Assembly: GCF_001424405.1 (NCBI RefSeq)
Contig: NZ_LMPS01000006.1
Location: 558,001-622,000 of the forward strand
Reading direction: 5' to 3'
DNA from: Dyadobacter sp. Leaf189
GTDB taxonomy: Bacteria > Bacteroidota > Bacteroidia > Cytophagales > Spirosomataceae
Length of the DNA: 64,000 bases
Shown piece after piece: positions 15,987 to 24,988 of the stretch. Made by a program: the position numbers and the translations under genes. The stretch's first letter is position 1, and every line of letters begins with the position of its first letter. Below the pieces are notes generated by a model that did no database searches, was not told the DNA's origin, and was given only the letters and a program-made list of their open reading frames with translations.

Positions 15987-17621
15987 TTACCAGCCTGCAT
16001 TCTGTTCCAGCTTAGGATTCAATGCGAGTTCGTTGATTGGCAGCGGCCACAGGTAATCTCTTGCCGGATCAAACTTGCGGAAACTTGCATCCTGAACCAG
16101 GATAACATTGCCTGGGGCTAGGTTCACAGTAGCTGCGGCAAATTCACTTTTGAAATAGAAATTACCTAAAACCGGTTTTACCAATTCAGTCTCAGCAATT
16201 TTCCAGCGGATCAGGTCCCAATAACGAAAACCTTCCTGCGCCAGCTCGACCCGGCGCTCACGGCGGATCTCTTCACGCATATTCAAACCGTTTGCAGTAA
16301 CAAATGCATTGGTTAGCTTGGCGATTTCCCCTCTGGCGCGCAGCAGGTTAATTGACATATCCAACTCCGTGTCTGTAATCGCTCCATTGAGCTCGTAAGT
16401 GGCTTCGGCAAAAATCAACAGTACCTCAGCGTAACGCAGCAATGGACGGTCGATTACAGAAGCTTGTGTATTCCAGTCATTTACATTCGCAAACTTCCTG
16501 AACATGTAACCCGTCTTGTTAAATACCAGGTTAGCTATATCGAAGATAGGCTTGGTGGTCATCATCGCATCGCCGCGTTTCATGAAAGTAGCGCTCATTC
16601 GTGTGTCACGGTTTCTGAACACTTTGTGAGAAGAATCGGGCACCGACCAGAGTGGTGATTTGCTAAGCGGCAAACCGTCTTTCATCAGGTAAGAATCCGC
16701 CAGACTTTTAGTAGGATTCACGTTCCCATTTTCCAGCGAGCTGCGATAGTAAGCGTGCGTCACAACACGCTCGGTAGAAGAAACACCGTACTGTTTTACA
16801 ATGATATTCTCCTTGTTCTGTCTGCCCTCACCAGCCATTTGAAACAGATCAAAGTAGTTGCCAAACAATGCATGTTCTTTGCTGTCGATTACTGCTTTGC
16901 TGCTTGTTACAGCGATATTCAGGTGCTTTGTTGCATCGCCTTTTGCGTGGAATTTGGCGAAAGTACCTTCATTGAGCCCCACTCTTGCTTTAAATGCCTG
17001 GGCTGCCGTTTTCGAAATGCGCCCGTAATCCGCAGTACCTAATGTAGTAATAGTAGGAAGATTGGCAATTGCAAAGTCCAGGTCCATATAAATCTGGTCC
17101 ACAATTGTTTCCCTGGGAGCAGCCGGCTCCGTTAGTTCAGGACTGTTCTCTTCGAGCGTTTTCATGATCAGCGGAACGCTTCCGTATCTCTGAACCAGTG
17201 AAAAATAACCCCATGCACGGAAGAAGTAAGCCTCGGCCAGGTACCTGTTCAAAACGGCCGGTGTCACATCAGCACGCGGCGCTTTTTCCAGGATGTTGTT
17301 AGCAGCCCTGATCAGGTTGTAAGGCGTGTTGTAGTCGCCCGTCGCCGTGGCCGGAGCTAGCCGGGAACCGTCACTTATATTATTAGACGCTAAACCGAAT
17401 GCATCGTCAGACCATACGTCCTCAGTGATATTACCTGCATTTGGTACAGTAAACCCCGGTAGAAATGTATACAGGTAATTACTAGCCGCTTTGATATCAG
17501 ACTCCGAAGTCCAGAAGTTCATATCACTGATATTCGTTTCCGGCAGGCGGTTTACATCACAAGCCCCCAGCATCGTTAACAGCGACAAGCTCAGCAGTGT
17601 TTGTTTAAATGTTATTTTCAT
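15987..17621 (-). CDS. SusD/RagB family outer-membrane nutrient-binding lipoprotein
   Basis: 544 residues. Signal with lipobox ending L-G-A-C at residue 20-21 (LTMLGACDVNRLP), so it is anchored on the outer membrane. N-terminal SusD-like domain with TPR-like helices (AEAYFFRAWGYFSLVQRYGSVPL near 120-140) and the C-terminal RagB/SusD domain ending in LWPLPINELALNPKLEQN, both diagnostic. It sits 33 bases after the SusC gene and would form the lid of the SusC pore, binding the substrate at the cell surface. The substrate, a glycan or peptide, cannot be told from sequence. Confidence 0.95.
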   Translation of the reverse strand: MKITFKQTLLSLSLLTMLGACDVNRLPETNISDMNFWTSESDIKAASNYLYTFLPGFTVPNAGNITEDVWSDDAFGLASNNISDGSRLAPATATGDYNTPYNLIRAANNILEKAPRADVTPAVLNRYLAEAYFFRAWGYFSLVQRYGSVPLIMKTLEENSPELTEPAAPRETIVDQIYMDLDFAIANLPTITTLGTADYGRISKTAAQAFKARVGLNEGTFAKFHAKGDATKHLNIAVTSSKAVIDSKEHALFGNYFDLFQMAGEGRQNKENIIVKQYGVSSTERVVTHAYYRSSLENGNVNPTKSLADSYLMKDGLPLSKSPLWSVPDSSHKVFRNRDTRMSATFMKRGDAMMTTKPIFDIANLVFNKTGYMFRKFANVNDWNTQASVIDRPLLRYAEVLLIFAEATYELNGAITDTELDMSINLLRARGEIAKLTNAFVTANGLNMREEIRRERRVELAQEGFRYWDLIRWKIAETELVKPVLGNFYFKSEFAAATVNLAPGNVILVQDASFRKFDPARDYLWPLPINELALNPKLEQNAGW

Positions 17622-17654
17622 TGCTATTGAATTAATGCGGTTGGTCGGAATTGA

Positions 17655-20600
17655 TTAAAAAGAGATGTTTAGACCAAATGCGGCGGTCGCGAAAAACGGA
17701 TAGTCATTTTCTACGCCGTCGCGCGTTTCAGGATCAAAGAAACCCTGGAACTTGCCCAAGCCAGAAAGGGTCAGAATGTCCTGTCCAGAGAAGAACACAC
17801 GTGCACGTGAAATTTTGGCCTTTTCTGTAATCCGTAGCGGTATGGTATAACCAAGCTGAATGTTTTTCATCCGGATATACGCGGCATTCAGCGTCCATTT
17901 GTCAGACGACAGATAGTTATGTGTAGCTCCTGTGTAAGGTCTTGGGAATAATGCATCCTGATTTTCAGGTGTCCAGTAATCACTGTGAATGCCCATTGCC
18001 TGTTTCCAGGTTACAAGTAGCGGCGCAATCGACTCGGCTTGTGCGCGGTAGCTGCGTTTCCCTACACCTTGCAGAAACAGCGTGAAGTCAAATCCCTTCC
18101 AGCTTGCTCCCAGCGTAACTCCGAAAAGATAGCGGGGCGCAGTAGTTCCCAATAGCACCAGGTCGCCGTGGTTTGCAACCGTCCCCTTCCCTACTGTAAT
18201 GCGCTTGTCTCCGTCGAGATCTACGTATTTCACGTCGCCAACACCGGCGCGGTTATCCTGGAATGCCCAGTTTTTCACCTCGTCGCTAGTGGTGAAATAA
18301 CCTGCCGTTTTATAACCCCAAAGTGTGTTCATCGCATAATTTTCGATGAGGTTATTATAACCTGCTGATACGACATTTCTTCCCGAGAAACTCAGCAGTT
18401 TGTTGTTGTTATCCGAAAAGTTAACCGCCAACGAATAGTTAAATTCTTCACCAATCTTATCACGGAAACGTAATTCTGCTTCCCAGCCCCATGATTTCAG
18501 CTCTCCATTGTTCTTGCGTGGCGTACCAATTCCGATTGTGCCCGGCAGCTGCTGCGCAGTAAGCATATTTCGGTTGTACTTTACGTAGTAATCTGCATTG
18601 AGTTGCAGCTTGTTCTGGAAAAGTCCAAGGTCAAGACCTCCGTTGGTAGTCTCGATTGTTTCCCATGACAAGTTGGCCGACGGAATGGAACCCTGGAAAA
18701 TATAGGAAGTCCGCGAGTCTCCAAGCACAAGATCGTTTCGTCTGTTCAGCTGGCTTAAATAATCATAGTTACCAATAGCATCACCCAATGCACCACCAAG
18801 GCGACCCCACGATCCGCGCAGCTTAAACTCGGAAAAGAATGGGATTGCACTGGAAAACCAATCTTCCTGGTGCATGTTCCAGCCCACAGATGCTGACGGG
18901 AAAAACTTCTTCCGCAACCCCGGCGCGAGTTTCGAACTTTCATCAAGTCGCACCGTCGCCTCAAACAGGTATTTATTGCTAAAATTGTAGTTAAACCTTC
19001 CAAAAACTGACTGAAAAGCATTCGTACGGATAGTCTGGTTGTTGGTTTTCGTTTTGTCATCTCCCAGATTAAGAGTCGGCAAATCGTTGCTTACCAGGTT
19101 GGTAGCACCTGATACTAAGAAGTCCTCGCGAAATTCTTCCCACTGATAACCTCCGAAGAGTGCGAAATTGTGCTTTTCAGCAATCTTGAAATCGTAGTTG
19201 ACCAGGAATTGCAGGTTTGTATTTTTAGTCAGCTCGTTTTCAATGTTGTAAGAATTAATCTGATTAACCCAGCCAGCCACTTTCGACTTGCTCCACAATG
19301 GAACCGTGCGGTTGAACCGCTGGCGATCGCCGCGACGATACTGTGTTCCGGCTACTGCCCTGATCTGCAATCCTTTTACAAAGTTGGCGGCCGTCAATGT
19401 AAATACACCATCAAAGAAGTTGCGTTTGTAGCGGTTGTAGCCACCTTCTGCCAGCTGTGCGTAAGTACTGTTGGAAGTGTTATACCTTCCTTCGGGCGTA
19501 AATGCCGGGTTTCTGGTACGAAAACGATATACCTGGTAAATCAACCCGCTACCATTTGCATCTGCATAAGAGCTGTTTGTGAATTCGTGGGTGTAGGAAA
19601 GGCGGCTGTCCAGTGTCAGATGTTTCGACAATTCAGCGCCCAGGTTAATGCGCGCATTGTAACGGTCGTAGCTGTCTGGGCCTACTTTGAAAACTCCCTG
19701 TTTGTTGTAATAACCTCCTGAAATCAAAAAGTTGAGCTTTTCAGTACCGCCGCGCGCCGTGATATTGTGCGTGCTCATGGAAGTGAATTTCCTTAGCAGC
19801 TCGTCGGCAATAGGTTTTTGATTGTAGTACAAATAAGAAGAAGTATCGGCCGGATTAACCACATAAGGTACCCCGTCACGGATTCTTTGAAGCTCTTCGT
19901 CAGTATATTCAGGGCTTGAACCGGAGTTAATCCGTGCCTGGTTGGAAAACAAAGCTTCGTCAAGCAGCGACATTCTGTCGGGTACGTTGGTAGACCAGTC
20001 TATCCCCTGCTGGCCGGAGTAGTCGAATGTAACTTTCCCTGCTTTTCCCTTTTTGGTAGTAATCAAAATTACACCACCCGCAGCCTGTGCGCCGTAAATA
20101 GCCGCCGCTGCCGCATCTTTCAATACACTGATGCTTTCGACATCATTCGGGTTCATGGTTTGCATGGTACTGATCGGCACGCTCACGCCGTCGAGCAGCA
20201 CAAGCGGGTTTACATTCCCATTCGCAGAAGTAGCGCCGCGGATTTGGATCGCAATGTTTTCGCGACCAGGCTGACCTGTCTGGCGGGTAATGATCAAACC
20301 AGGCGTTACGCCCTGCAAACCCGTTGAAAGGTTACTGGAAGGACGGTTTTCAATCGCTTTGGAATCAATGGTAGAAACTGCGCCGGTCAGGTTTGCCTTT
20401 TTCTGAACACCATAACCCACAACTACTACTTCTTCGAGCGCCTTATCGTCGATGAGCAATTTTACTTCAATGCTGCTGCGGGTACCCACCGGAATTTCCT
20501 GGGTAACATATCCTACGAAACTGAAAACGAGTATCGCATCGCCGCTTACCACGCTGAGCTTGTAGTTACCTTCCGAATCCGTTGTCGCGCCTTGGGCCGT

Positions 20601-21104
20601 GCCTTTGATCAGGATACTTACACCCGGCAATACGCTGCCCGCATCGTCGGTTACCTTACCTGAAATGTCGATATCGGCATTGGTTTCAGTCGGAGTCGCC
20701 GGCGATGCAACGCTTGTTTTCGCATTCGTTTCAGCCTCCTTCTCGGCGAGCTGGCGTTTCAGTACGATCTGATCTCCCGATACTTCGTATTTAAGGTTCA
20801 ATGGTTTGAGTATCCCGTCAAGGATCCTCGAAAGTGGCTGGTCCTGAGCTGCAAAAGAGACTTTTCTTTTTGAATGGATAATCTCGCGGCTGTACAGGAA
20901 ACGTACTTTTGCGGATTGTTCGAGTTTGGAAACAACAGTTTCAATATTTTCATTTTCAATGGCGATACTGATCCGCTGATTGAGCATTTCCTGGGCATTG
21001 CCGATGCTCGCCCAGCTGAGATTGGCTACCAGCAAGAGCAATATGCATTGCAGGCCAAGCAAGCTGCCGGTATTCTTTGTCAAAGCAGGTTTGTAGATTT
21101 TCAT
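17655..21104 (-). CDS. SusC/RagA family TonB-dependent outer-membrane transporter with STN domain
   Basis: 1149 residues. Order: signal peptide (about 1-37), STN domain at about 45-117 (the part that talks to FecR), a carboxypeptidase-regulatory-like domain at about 147-230 (GVSILIKGTAQGATTDSEGNY), the SusC signature EVVVVGYGVQKKANLTGAV at about 226-244, the plug domain to about 350, and a beta barrel ending in a terminal aromatic NISF. The STN domain with the upstream sigma and FecR genes shows a trans-envelope control loop: substrate binding releases the sigma factor. Pairs with the SusD protein encoded next. Imports large ligands with TonB energy. Confidence 0.95.
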   Translation of the reverse strand: MKIYKPALTKNTGSLLGLQCILLLLVANLSWASIGNAQEMLNQRISIAIENENIETVVSKLEQSAKVRFLYSREIIHSKRKVSFAAQDQPLSRILDGILKPLNLKYEVSGDQIVLKRQLAEKEAETNAKTSVASPATPTETNADIDISGKVTDDAGSVLPGVSILIKGTAQGATTDSEGNYKLSVVSGDAILVFSFVGYVTQEIPVGTRSSIEVKLLIDDKALEEVVVVGYGVQKKANLTGAVSTIDSKAIENRPSSNLSTGLQGVTPGLIITRQTGQPGRENIAIQIRGATSANGNVNPLVLLDGVSVPISTMQTMNPNDVESISVLKDAAAAAIYGAQAAGGVILITTKKGKAGKVTFDYSGQQGIDWSTNVPDRMSLLDEALFSNQARINSGSSPEYTDEELQRIRDGVPYVVNPADTSSYLYYNQKPIADELLRKFTSMSTHNITARGGTEKLNFLISGGYYNKQGVFKVGPDSYDRYNARINLGAELSKHLTLDSRLSYTHEFTNSSYADANGSGLIYQVYRFRTRNPAFTPEGRYNTSNSTYAQLAEGGYNRYKRNFFDGVFTLTAANFVKGLQIRAVAGTQYRRGDRQRFNRTVPLWSKSKVAGWVNQINSYNIENELTKNTNLQFLVNYDFKIAEKHNFALFGGYQWEEFREDFLVSGATNLVSNDLPTLNLGDDKTKTNNQTIRTNAFQSVFGRFNYNFSNKYLFEATVRLDESSKLAPGLRKKFFPSASVGWNMHQEDWFSSAIPFFSEFKLRGSWGRLGGALGDAIGNYDYLSQLNRRNDLVLGDSRTSYIFQGSIPSANLSWETIETTNGGLDLGLFQNKLQLNADYYVKYNRNMLTAQQLPGTIGIGTPRKNNGELKSWGWEAELRFRDKIGEEFNYSLAVNFSDNNNKLLSFSGRNVVSAGYNNLIENYAMNTLWGYKTAGYFTTSDEVKNWAFQDNRAGVGDVKYVDLDGDKRITVGKGTVANHGDLVLLGTTAPRYLFGVTLGASWKGFDFTLFLQGVGKRSYRAQAESIAPLLVTWKQAMGIHSDYWTPENQDALFPRPYTGATHNYLSSDKWTLNAAYIRMKNIQLGYTIPLRITEKAKISRARVFFSGQDILTLSGLGKFQGFFDPETRDGVENDYPFFATAAFGLNISF

Positions 21105-21217
21105 TTCAAATTTTCCTGGGTAAATGGTTAATGATTAAAGGTGTTTGGGAAATGGCTAACTGGTTGGTTTATTCATATTGATCTGGGTTTAGAATTGAAA
21201 TTTTAGTTGGCTTATAT

Positions 21218-22312
21218 TCAGGGACAGCCTGTACCGGAGATAATAATCTGATCGCCGGCTACCTGGTAAGTGGATTCAGTTGCGAGACAGATCAGTCTTA
21301 TCTTTTCCAGAAAAGGTTCGTCTTTGAGTGAAGCTGTAAGCGTGCAATTGCGCATTTCATCTGCATTGTAGCTGATCCTGACCGCATAATTGGATTCAAG
21401 TACTTTAAATGCATCGGCCACGGGCGTGAAACGAAATTCAAAATCTTCCTTCTGTAAAGGCGACATTTGGGCAGGTGCAACTTGCTCCGTGATCCGGGAG
21501 ACCAGCTTGTTGTTTTGTACCAAAAGTTTCATCTGCTGGTTAGGCAGCAAGGTCACTGCTGAAAGCATACCCTTGGTTTGGTGACCTTTTGAAACAGAAA
21601 CCTTCCCGGTTTTCACAGCCACAATCGCCTCGCTGCTGCCGGGAAAAGATCTCATCCTGAAACTGGTACCTACTACTCTGGTGGTCAGCTTGTCGGCATA
21701 CACGAAAAAGGGCCGCTTTGCATCTTTTACAACTTCAAAAAAACCTTCGCCTACCAGATGGACAATCCGCTCATCACCCTTCATTTCTGCATCAAAAGAA
21801 ACGCTGCTCCCTTTTGACAAAAGCACCGAAGAACCGTCAGGCAGGTTAACCAGCATTGTTTCCCTGTCGGAGTTCTGTTTTGTTATCAAGAGACTATCCT
21901 GGCCGGCGATTACCGGAAATTTAGCCGCAGCCTGAAACGGGCGTTCATTGAATGCGTACTGCCACCAAAATCCAATGGAAATAATGAGCATTGCAGCCAC
22001 GCCCCACCGCAATAGCTGCCAGATCGAAGCGGTTTTTTGAGCCGGCACTTCCTCTTCAAGTGCTTTCCTGAGCTGCCCGGCCTGATAGCTGGCTTGCAGC
22101 TCGGGTACCTGCTCTCCGCCCACAACCAGCAGAATAGCTACTGCCTGCTCATAGAGCACCACTTTTTCGGGATTTTGGATCAAAAATTCCTGCCAGAAAA
22201 ATGTGTCTTCCGCTGCATTGCCGCGCACCCATTTTCTGAAACGCGCGCTTCCCAGGAAATCCTCTACGGATTCGAAGGCATTATCGGGTATCTCCATACC
22301 GGGTATCTCCAT
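21218..22312 (-). CDS. FecR family anti-sigma regulator
   Basis: 364 residues from ATG 22312; the second ATG at 22297 is equally possible because the start codon lies in a 15-bp tandem duplication. Cytoplasmic N-terminal domain (about 1-100), a single membrane helix at about 103-121 (LLRWGVAAMLIISIGFWW), the periplasmic FecR domain at about 140-240 with G-E-G-F-F-E-V and T-x-V-V-G-T-S-F-R motifs, and a C-terminal STN-like (DUF4974) domain at about 290-358. It holds the ECF sigma factor inactive until the SusC STN domain signals. Placed between the sigma and susC genes, as expected. Confidence 0.92.
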   Translation of the reverse strand: MEIPGMEIPDNAFESVEDFLGSARFRKWVRGNAAEDTFFWQEFLIQNPEKVVLYEQAVAILLVVGGEQVPELQASYQAGQLRKALEEEVPAQKTASIWQLLRWGVAAMLIISIGFWWQYAFNERPFQAAAKFPVIAGQDSLLITKQNSDRETMLVNLPDGSSVLLSKGSSVSFDAEMKGDERIVHLVGEGFFEVVKDAKRPFFVYADKLTTRVVGTSFRMRSFPGSSEAIVAVKTGKVSVSKGHQTKGMLSAVTLLPNQQMKLLVQNNKLVSRITEQVAPAQMSPLQKEDFEFRFTPVADAFKVLESNYAVRISYNADEMRNCTLTASLKDEPFLEKIRLICLATESTYQVAGDQIIISGTGCP

Positions 22313-22385
22313 TCTTGACTTTTGGAATGATTTCTATGATATTATGAATAGCATAGCCCGGGATACCCTTCGCGAGAGAAAAAAA

Positions 22386-22991
22386 TTAAAAAAAGAATAG
22401 AGATAGTACAATTGTCACCAGCCACTTGGTCCTGATTTTGGCCAATGCTTTTTGAAGAAAGTTTGAAACCGACTGCTTATTGACGCCCATCATCTCGGAT
22501 ATTTCTGCTACACTGAGGTCTTCAAAATAACGGAGGTAAAGTGCCTCACGCTCTCTTTTAGGCAGATCTGACATTTGTGCATTAACCTGCGATACAAGGC
22601 TGTCCAGCGTTTCCTGCTCGATCAGCAGTGATTCTGCATTGAAGTGATCAGGTAGAGCAGTGTCCCAATGCAGCGATTCCTCATTTGTGAATCGTTTCTG
22701 GTAGCGCAGGTACTCAATAATGCTGTTGCGGACTGATTTGAGCAGATAAAATTTAACCGAAGGCGTTTGAGAGATTTTGTGCCGGTTTTGCCAGAGTTCG
22801 AGAAAAAGGTCCTGGATACAGTCATCCACAACACTTTCATCGACCATAAATTTCAACCCGTAGCGCTTCAAAGTCGTGAAATACCGCTCGGCCAAAATGC
22901 CAAGTGCCTTATTGTCGCCGCCGCGGTAAGCGAGCCAGAGCGCAGCGTCGTCGGTGGAAGAATGAATGGGCTCCGCGGTCGGGAAATACAT
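22386..22991 (-). CDS. ECF RNA polymerase sigma factor (FecI-like, Bacteroidota type)
   Basis: 201 residues from ATG 22991; a longer in-frame reading to 23129 would add 46 Cys-rich residues unlike the family. Region 2 at about 25-98 (DCIQDLFLELWQNRHKI, then YLLKSVRNSIIEYLR) and region 4 at about 135-190 with a helix-turn-helix (LSVAEISEMMGVNKQSVSNFLQKAL). The last 12 residues are strongly hydrophobic (WLVTIVLSLFFF), an unusual tail that may touch the membrane or the anti-sigma factor. It should direct transcription of the FecR-SusC-SusD group. Divergent from the dioxygenase gene. Confidence 0.92.
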   Translation of the reverse strand: MYFPTAEPIHSSTDDAALWLAYRGGDNKALGILAERYFTTLKRYGLKFMVDESVVDDCIQDLFLELWQNRHKISQTPSVKFYLLKSVRNSIIEYLRYQKRFTNEESLHWDTALPDHFNAESLLIEQETLDSLVSQVNAQMSDLPKREREALYLRYFEDLSVAEISEMMGVNKQSVSNFLQKALAKIRTKWLVTIVLSLFFF

Positions 22992-23145
22992 GCATGGATA
23001 TTTACATGTACATAGACGAGGTATTCTCTTTTTCCACCGACAGGATCCCAAAAAATATCCCGATAATCTGCATGATCCGTTTTCTAGATTTAATAGGTTA
23101 CCTTCACTAAATCCGGCAACCGGAATCACATCTAATCTTCACTAA

Positions 23146-23739
23146 TTGCAAACTGCATTTGATACACTTATCGACAGCTACATCGATGATAAAGTGGGGA
23201 TAGCGGAAAATTTCCTGAAAGTTGCACTTGCCAACCAGCTACGAGAAAAGCTGGCTGCATTGCATTCCCAGGGCCAATTTCAATCAGCTGGTACCGGGAA
23301 TGAAAAGATCATCCTTCATGACAAATTGTACCGGAGCGACATGATTTACTGGCTCGACCGCGAGCATAAGGATCCTGTTGAAGAGGAGTTCTTTACCTTA
23401 ATGGATCTTTTTGTCCTGCATTTAAACAGTACGTGTTACACCGGGATCACGGGTTACGAATTTCATTATGCGATGTATCCTGCGGGCAGTTTTTACAAAA
23501 AGCACCTCGACCAGTTCCGTAGTGACCCCAGCCGGCAATATTCCATGATCATGTACCTGAATGAAGACTGGCAGCCAGGCGACGGCGGAGAGCTGCGCAT
23601 TCATCATATGGATCGTCTGCAAGATATTTCGCCGACGAATGGGAAAAGCATTTTCTTCAAAAGCAGCGAGCTGGAACATGAAGTTATGCTCACCAACAAG
23701 CCGCGACTGAGTATTACAGGCTGGCTGAAAGTGGGGTGA
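23146..23739 (+). CDS. 2-oxoglutarate/Fe(II)-dependent dioxygenase, prolyl 4-hydroxylase-like
   Basis: 197 residues starting with TTG at 23146: the codon before it is a stop and no ATG occurs until the middle of the domain, and the sequence from this codon on (FDTLIDSYIDDKVGIAENFL) fits a family N-terminus. Iron ligands His120 and Asp122 (KKHLDQF) and His178 (ELEHEVM); Arg187 in RLSITGW binds 2-oxoglutarate. The double-stranded beta-helix runs through YSMIMYLNEDWQPGDGGEL. Such bacterial P4H-like enzymes hydroxylate Pro residues in proteins, for example elongation factor Tu, though the target here is unknown. The minus-strand remnant after it ends 4 bases away. Confidence 0.88.
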   Translation: MQTAFDTLIDSYIDDKVGIAENFLKVALANQLREKLAALHSQGQFQSAGTGNEKIILHDKLYRSDMIYWLDREHKDPVEEEFFTLMDLFVLHLNSTCYTGITGYEFHYAMYPAGSFYKKHLDQFRSDPSRQYSMIMYLNEDWQPGDGGELRIHHMDRLQDISPTNGKSIFFKSSELEHEVMLTNKPRLSITGWLKVG

Positions 23740-23743
23740 TAAA

Positions 23744-23887
23744 CTAAGTTACCAGATCTTTGACCCGGATAGGAACCCAAATCTCTTCCTCCGACTCCGG
23801 ATCATTGTTTTTGTACTTCGTCAAAGACATTTGCATGTGCTGACCGACCAGTTTCTTTTCCGGCATATTCTCTATTCGTGGAGACAT
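23744..23887 (-). pseudogene. GyrI-like (AraC effector-binding) gene remnant with internal deletion
   Basis: A 47-codon open frame. Its first 23 residues (MSPRIENMPEKKLVGQHMQM and SLT) look like the start of GyrI-like small-molecule-binding proteins, and its last part (KYKNNDPESEEEIWVPI) looks like their C-terminus. The roughly 110 residues in between, the body of the domain, are missing while the frame stays open. It begins 6 bases after the stop of the nucleotidyltransferase-2H gene. I infer an internal deletion; a short real protein is less likely. Confidence 0.6.
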
Positions 23888-23893
23888 TTTCTG

Positions 23894-24988
23894 CTAGGGT
23901 TGAAAAAGATCCAGCTGCACCGCAGGAGCGCCCAGCAGCGGAAGTACATCTACAACATCATACTGGTGCCTTTTGTCATTATACTTCCTGATCGCAAATG
24001 CATTGCAATGAAAGCGCGCCTCATAGGTGGTAAAAATTGAATAAGCCAGCGCAATCCATTCCCGCGACAGCCGCCTCCCAATGGACATATGCGGGTTTTT
24101 AGATTCATCGGCCCACTTTCGCATATACTGCTTCTTGATCTTTTTGTCAAAAGTCTTCATTACAACCGCAGTCCGCTTACGAATATCCTCAGAAGATTCT
24201 TCCGTGAGTTTAACGTAAAAAGCCGAAAAGTTGCCTCGATCAAAGTCATTGAAACCGGAAAAGACAATCTCAAAGGGATCGAGCTCAGATACAATGCGGC
24301 GGTACTCTGCCAGAACATATGGATAATCTTCTTCACTGGCCTCAAAACCATCAAGAGAAATATGGGCCTCCGCATTGGCGCTGCCGTAGCTTTTACCAGT
24401 CGCAATGCGGTACTGCTGCTTCATTTCGGCCACTTCCTGTAGGATTGCAGCGCTGGGCATGATGGCGAGGGAGTAAGTGGCGAGGGTTTGCGAGCTGGCG
24501 ATTGGAATTGATCCAATAGCTTTATCGGGTTCCGGCACCTTTTCGCTTTTCTTTAATGTAGCTACATCAGCGATATCTTGCGGCCTGTTAGATGCAGTCT
24601 TATTTTCTAACAGCTGCTTAATTCCAATAAAGGAAACTTCAATCGAATCGATTACAATTGTTCGTTTTTGCAGAACCGCTTCTAAGAAAGTTACACCGTC
24701 GATAGATGTTAATATGTCAATTCGCAAAGGCGGATAACCAATCTGATTGATGATGTTATCCTTCAAAAAATCTTCCTTACTATAACCTAATGAAGAGAAA
24801 CCAAACTCTTTAAGAACAGTCAGCATTTTTTCAGCATTGGTTTCAGAAACTTTGATCCAAATGTCAAGGTCACCTGTAAACCGCGGCCTACCATGAAATG
24901 CCATCGCATACCCCCCGACAACCAAATACTCGACTTGATGTTTATTTAACAGGTTAATAAAATCTTTGAAATCGGTCGCCAGTGTCAT
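23894..24988 (-). CDS. Nucleotidyltransferase fused to a 2H phosphoesterase (2'-5' RNA ligase-like)
   Basis: 364 residues in one open frame. Residues 1-148 are a minimal nucleotidyltransferase of the type paired with small partner proteins: GGYAMAFHG at 25-33, metal-binding Asp40 and Asp42 in TGDLDIWI, third Asp91 in RIDIL. After a Ser/Ala/Pro-rich linker (about 149-172), residues 173-364 are a 2H phosphoesterase with both H-x-S motifs: His209-x-Ser211 (AHISLDG) and His300-x-Ser302 (PHMSIGR). Known relatives of the first domain add nucleotides to RNA or protein; 2H enzymes act on 2',5' or cyclic phosphate ends of RNA. The ATG overlaps the stop of the small upstream gene by one base (TAATG), so both are coupled. 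A tRNA- or RNA-end function is an inference. Confidence 0.8.
   Translation of the reverse strand: MTLATDFKDFINLLNKHQVEYLVVGGYAMAFHGRPRFTGDLDIWIKVSETNAEKMLTVLKEFGFSSLGYSKEDFLKDNIINQIGYPPLRIDILTSIDGVTFLEAVLQKRTIVIDSIEVSFIGIKQLLENKTASNRPQDIADVATLKKSEKVPEPDKAIGSIPIASSQTLATYSLAIMPSAAILQEVAEMKQQYRIATGKSYGSANAEAHISLDGFEASEEDYPYVLAEYRRIVSELDPFEIVFSGFNDFDRGNFSAFYVKLTEESSEDIRKRTAVVMKTFDKKIKKQYMRKWADESKNPHMSIGRRLSREWIALAYSIFTTYEARFHCNAFAIRKYNDKRHQYDVVDVLPLLGAPAVQLDLFQP

Noticed and set aside
23146..23739. An alternative later start for the dioxygenase gene at an internal ATG
   Set aside because: It would remove the N-terminal part of the domain; the TTG fits the family start and directly follows a stop codon.
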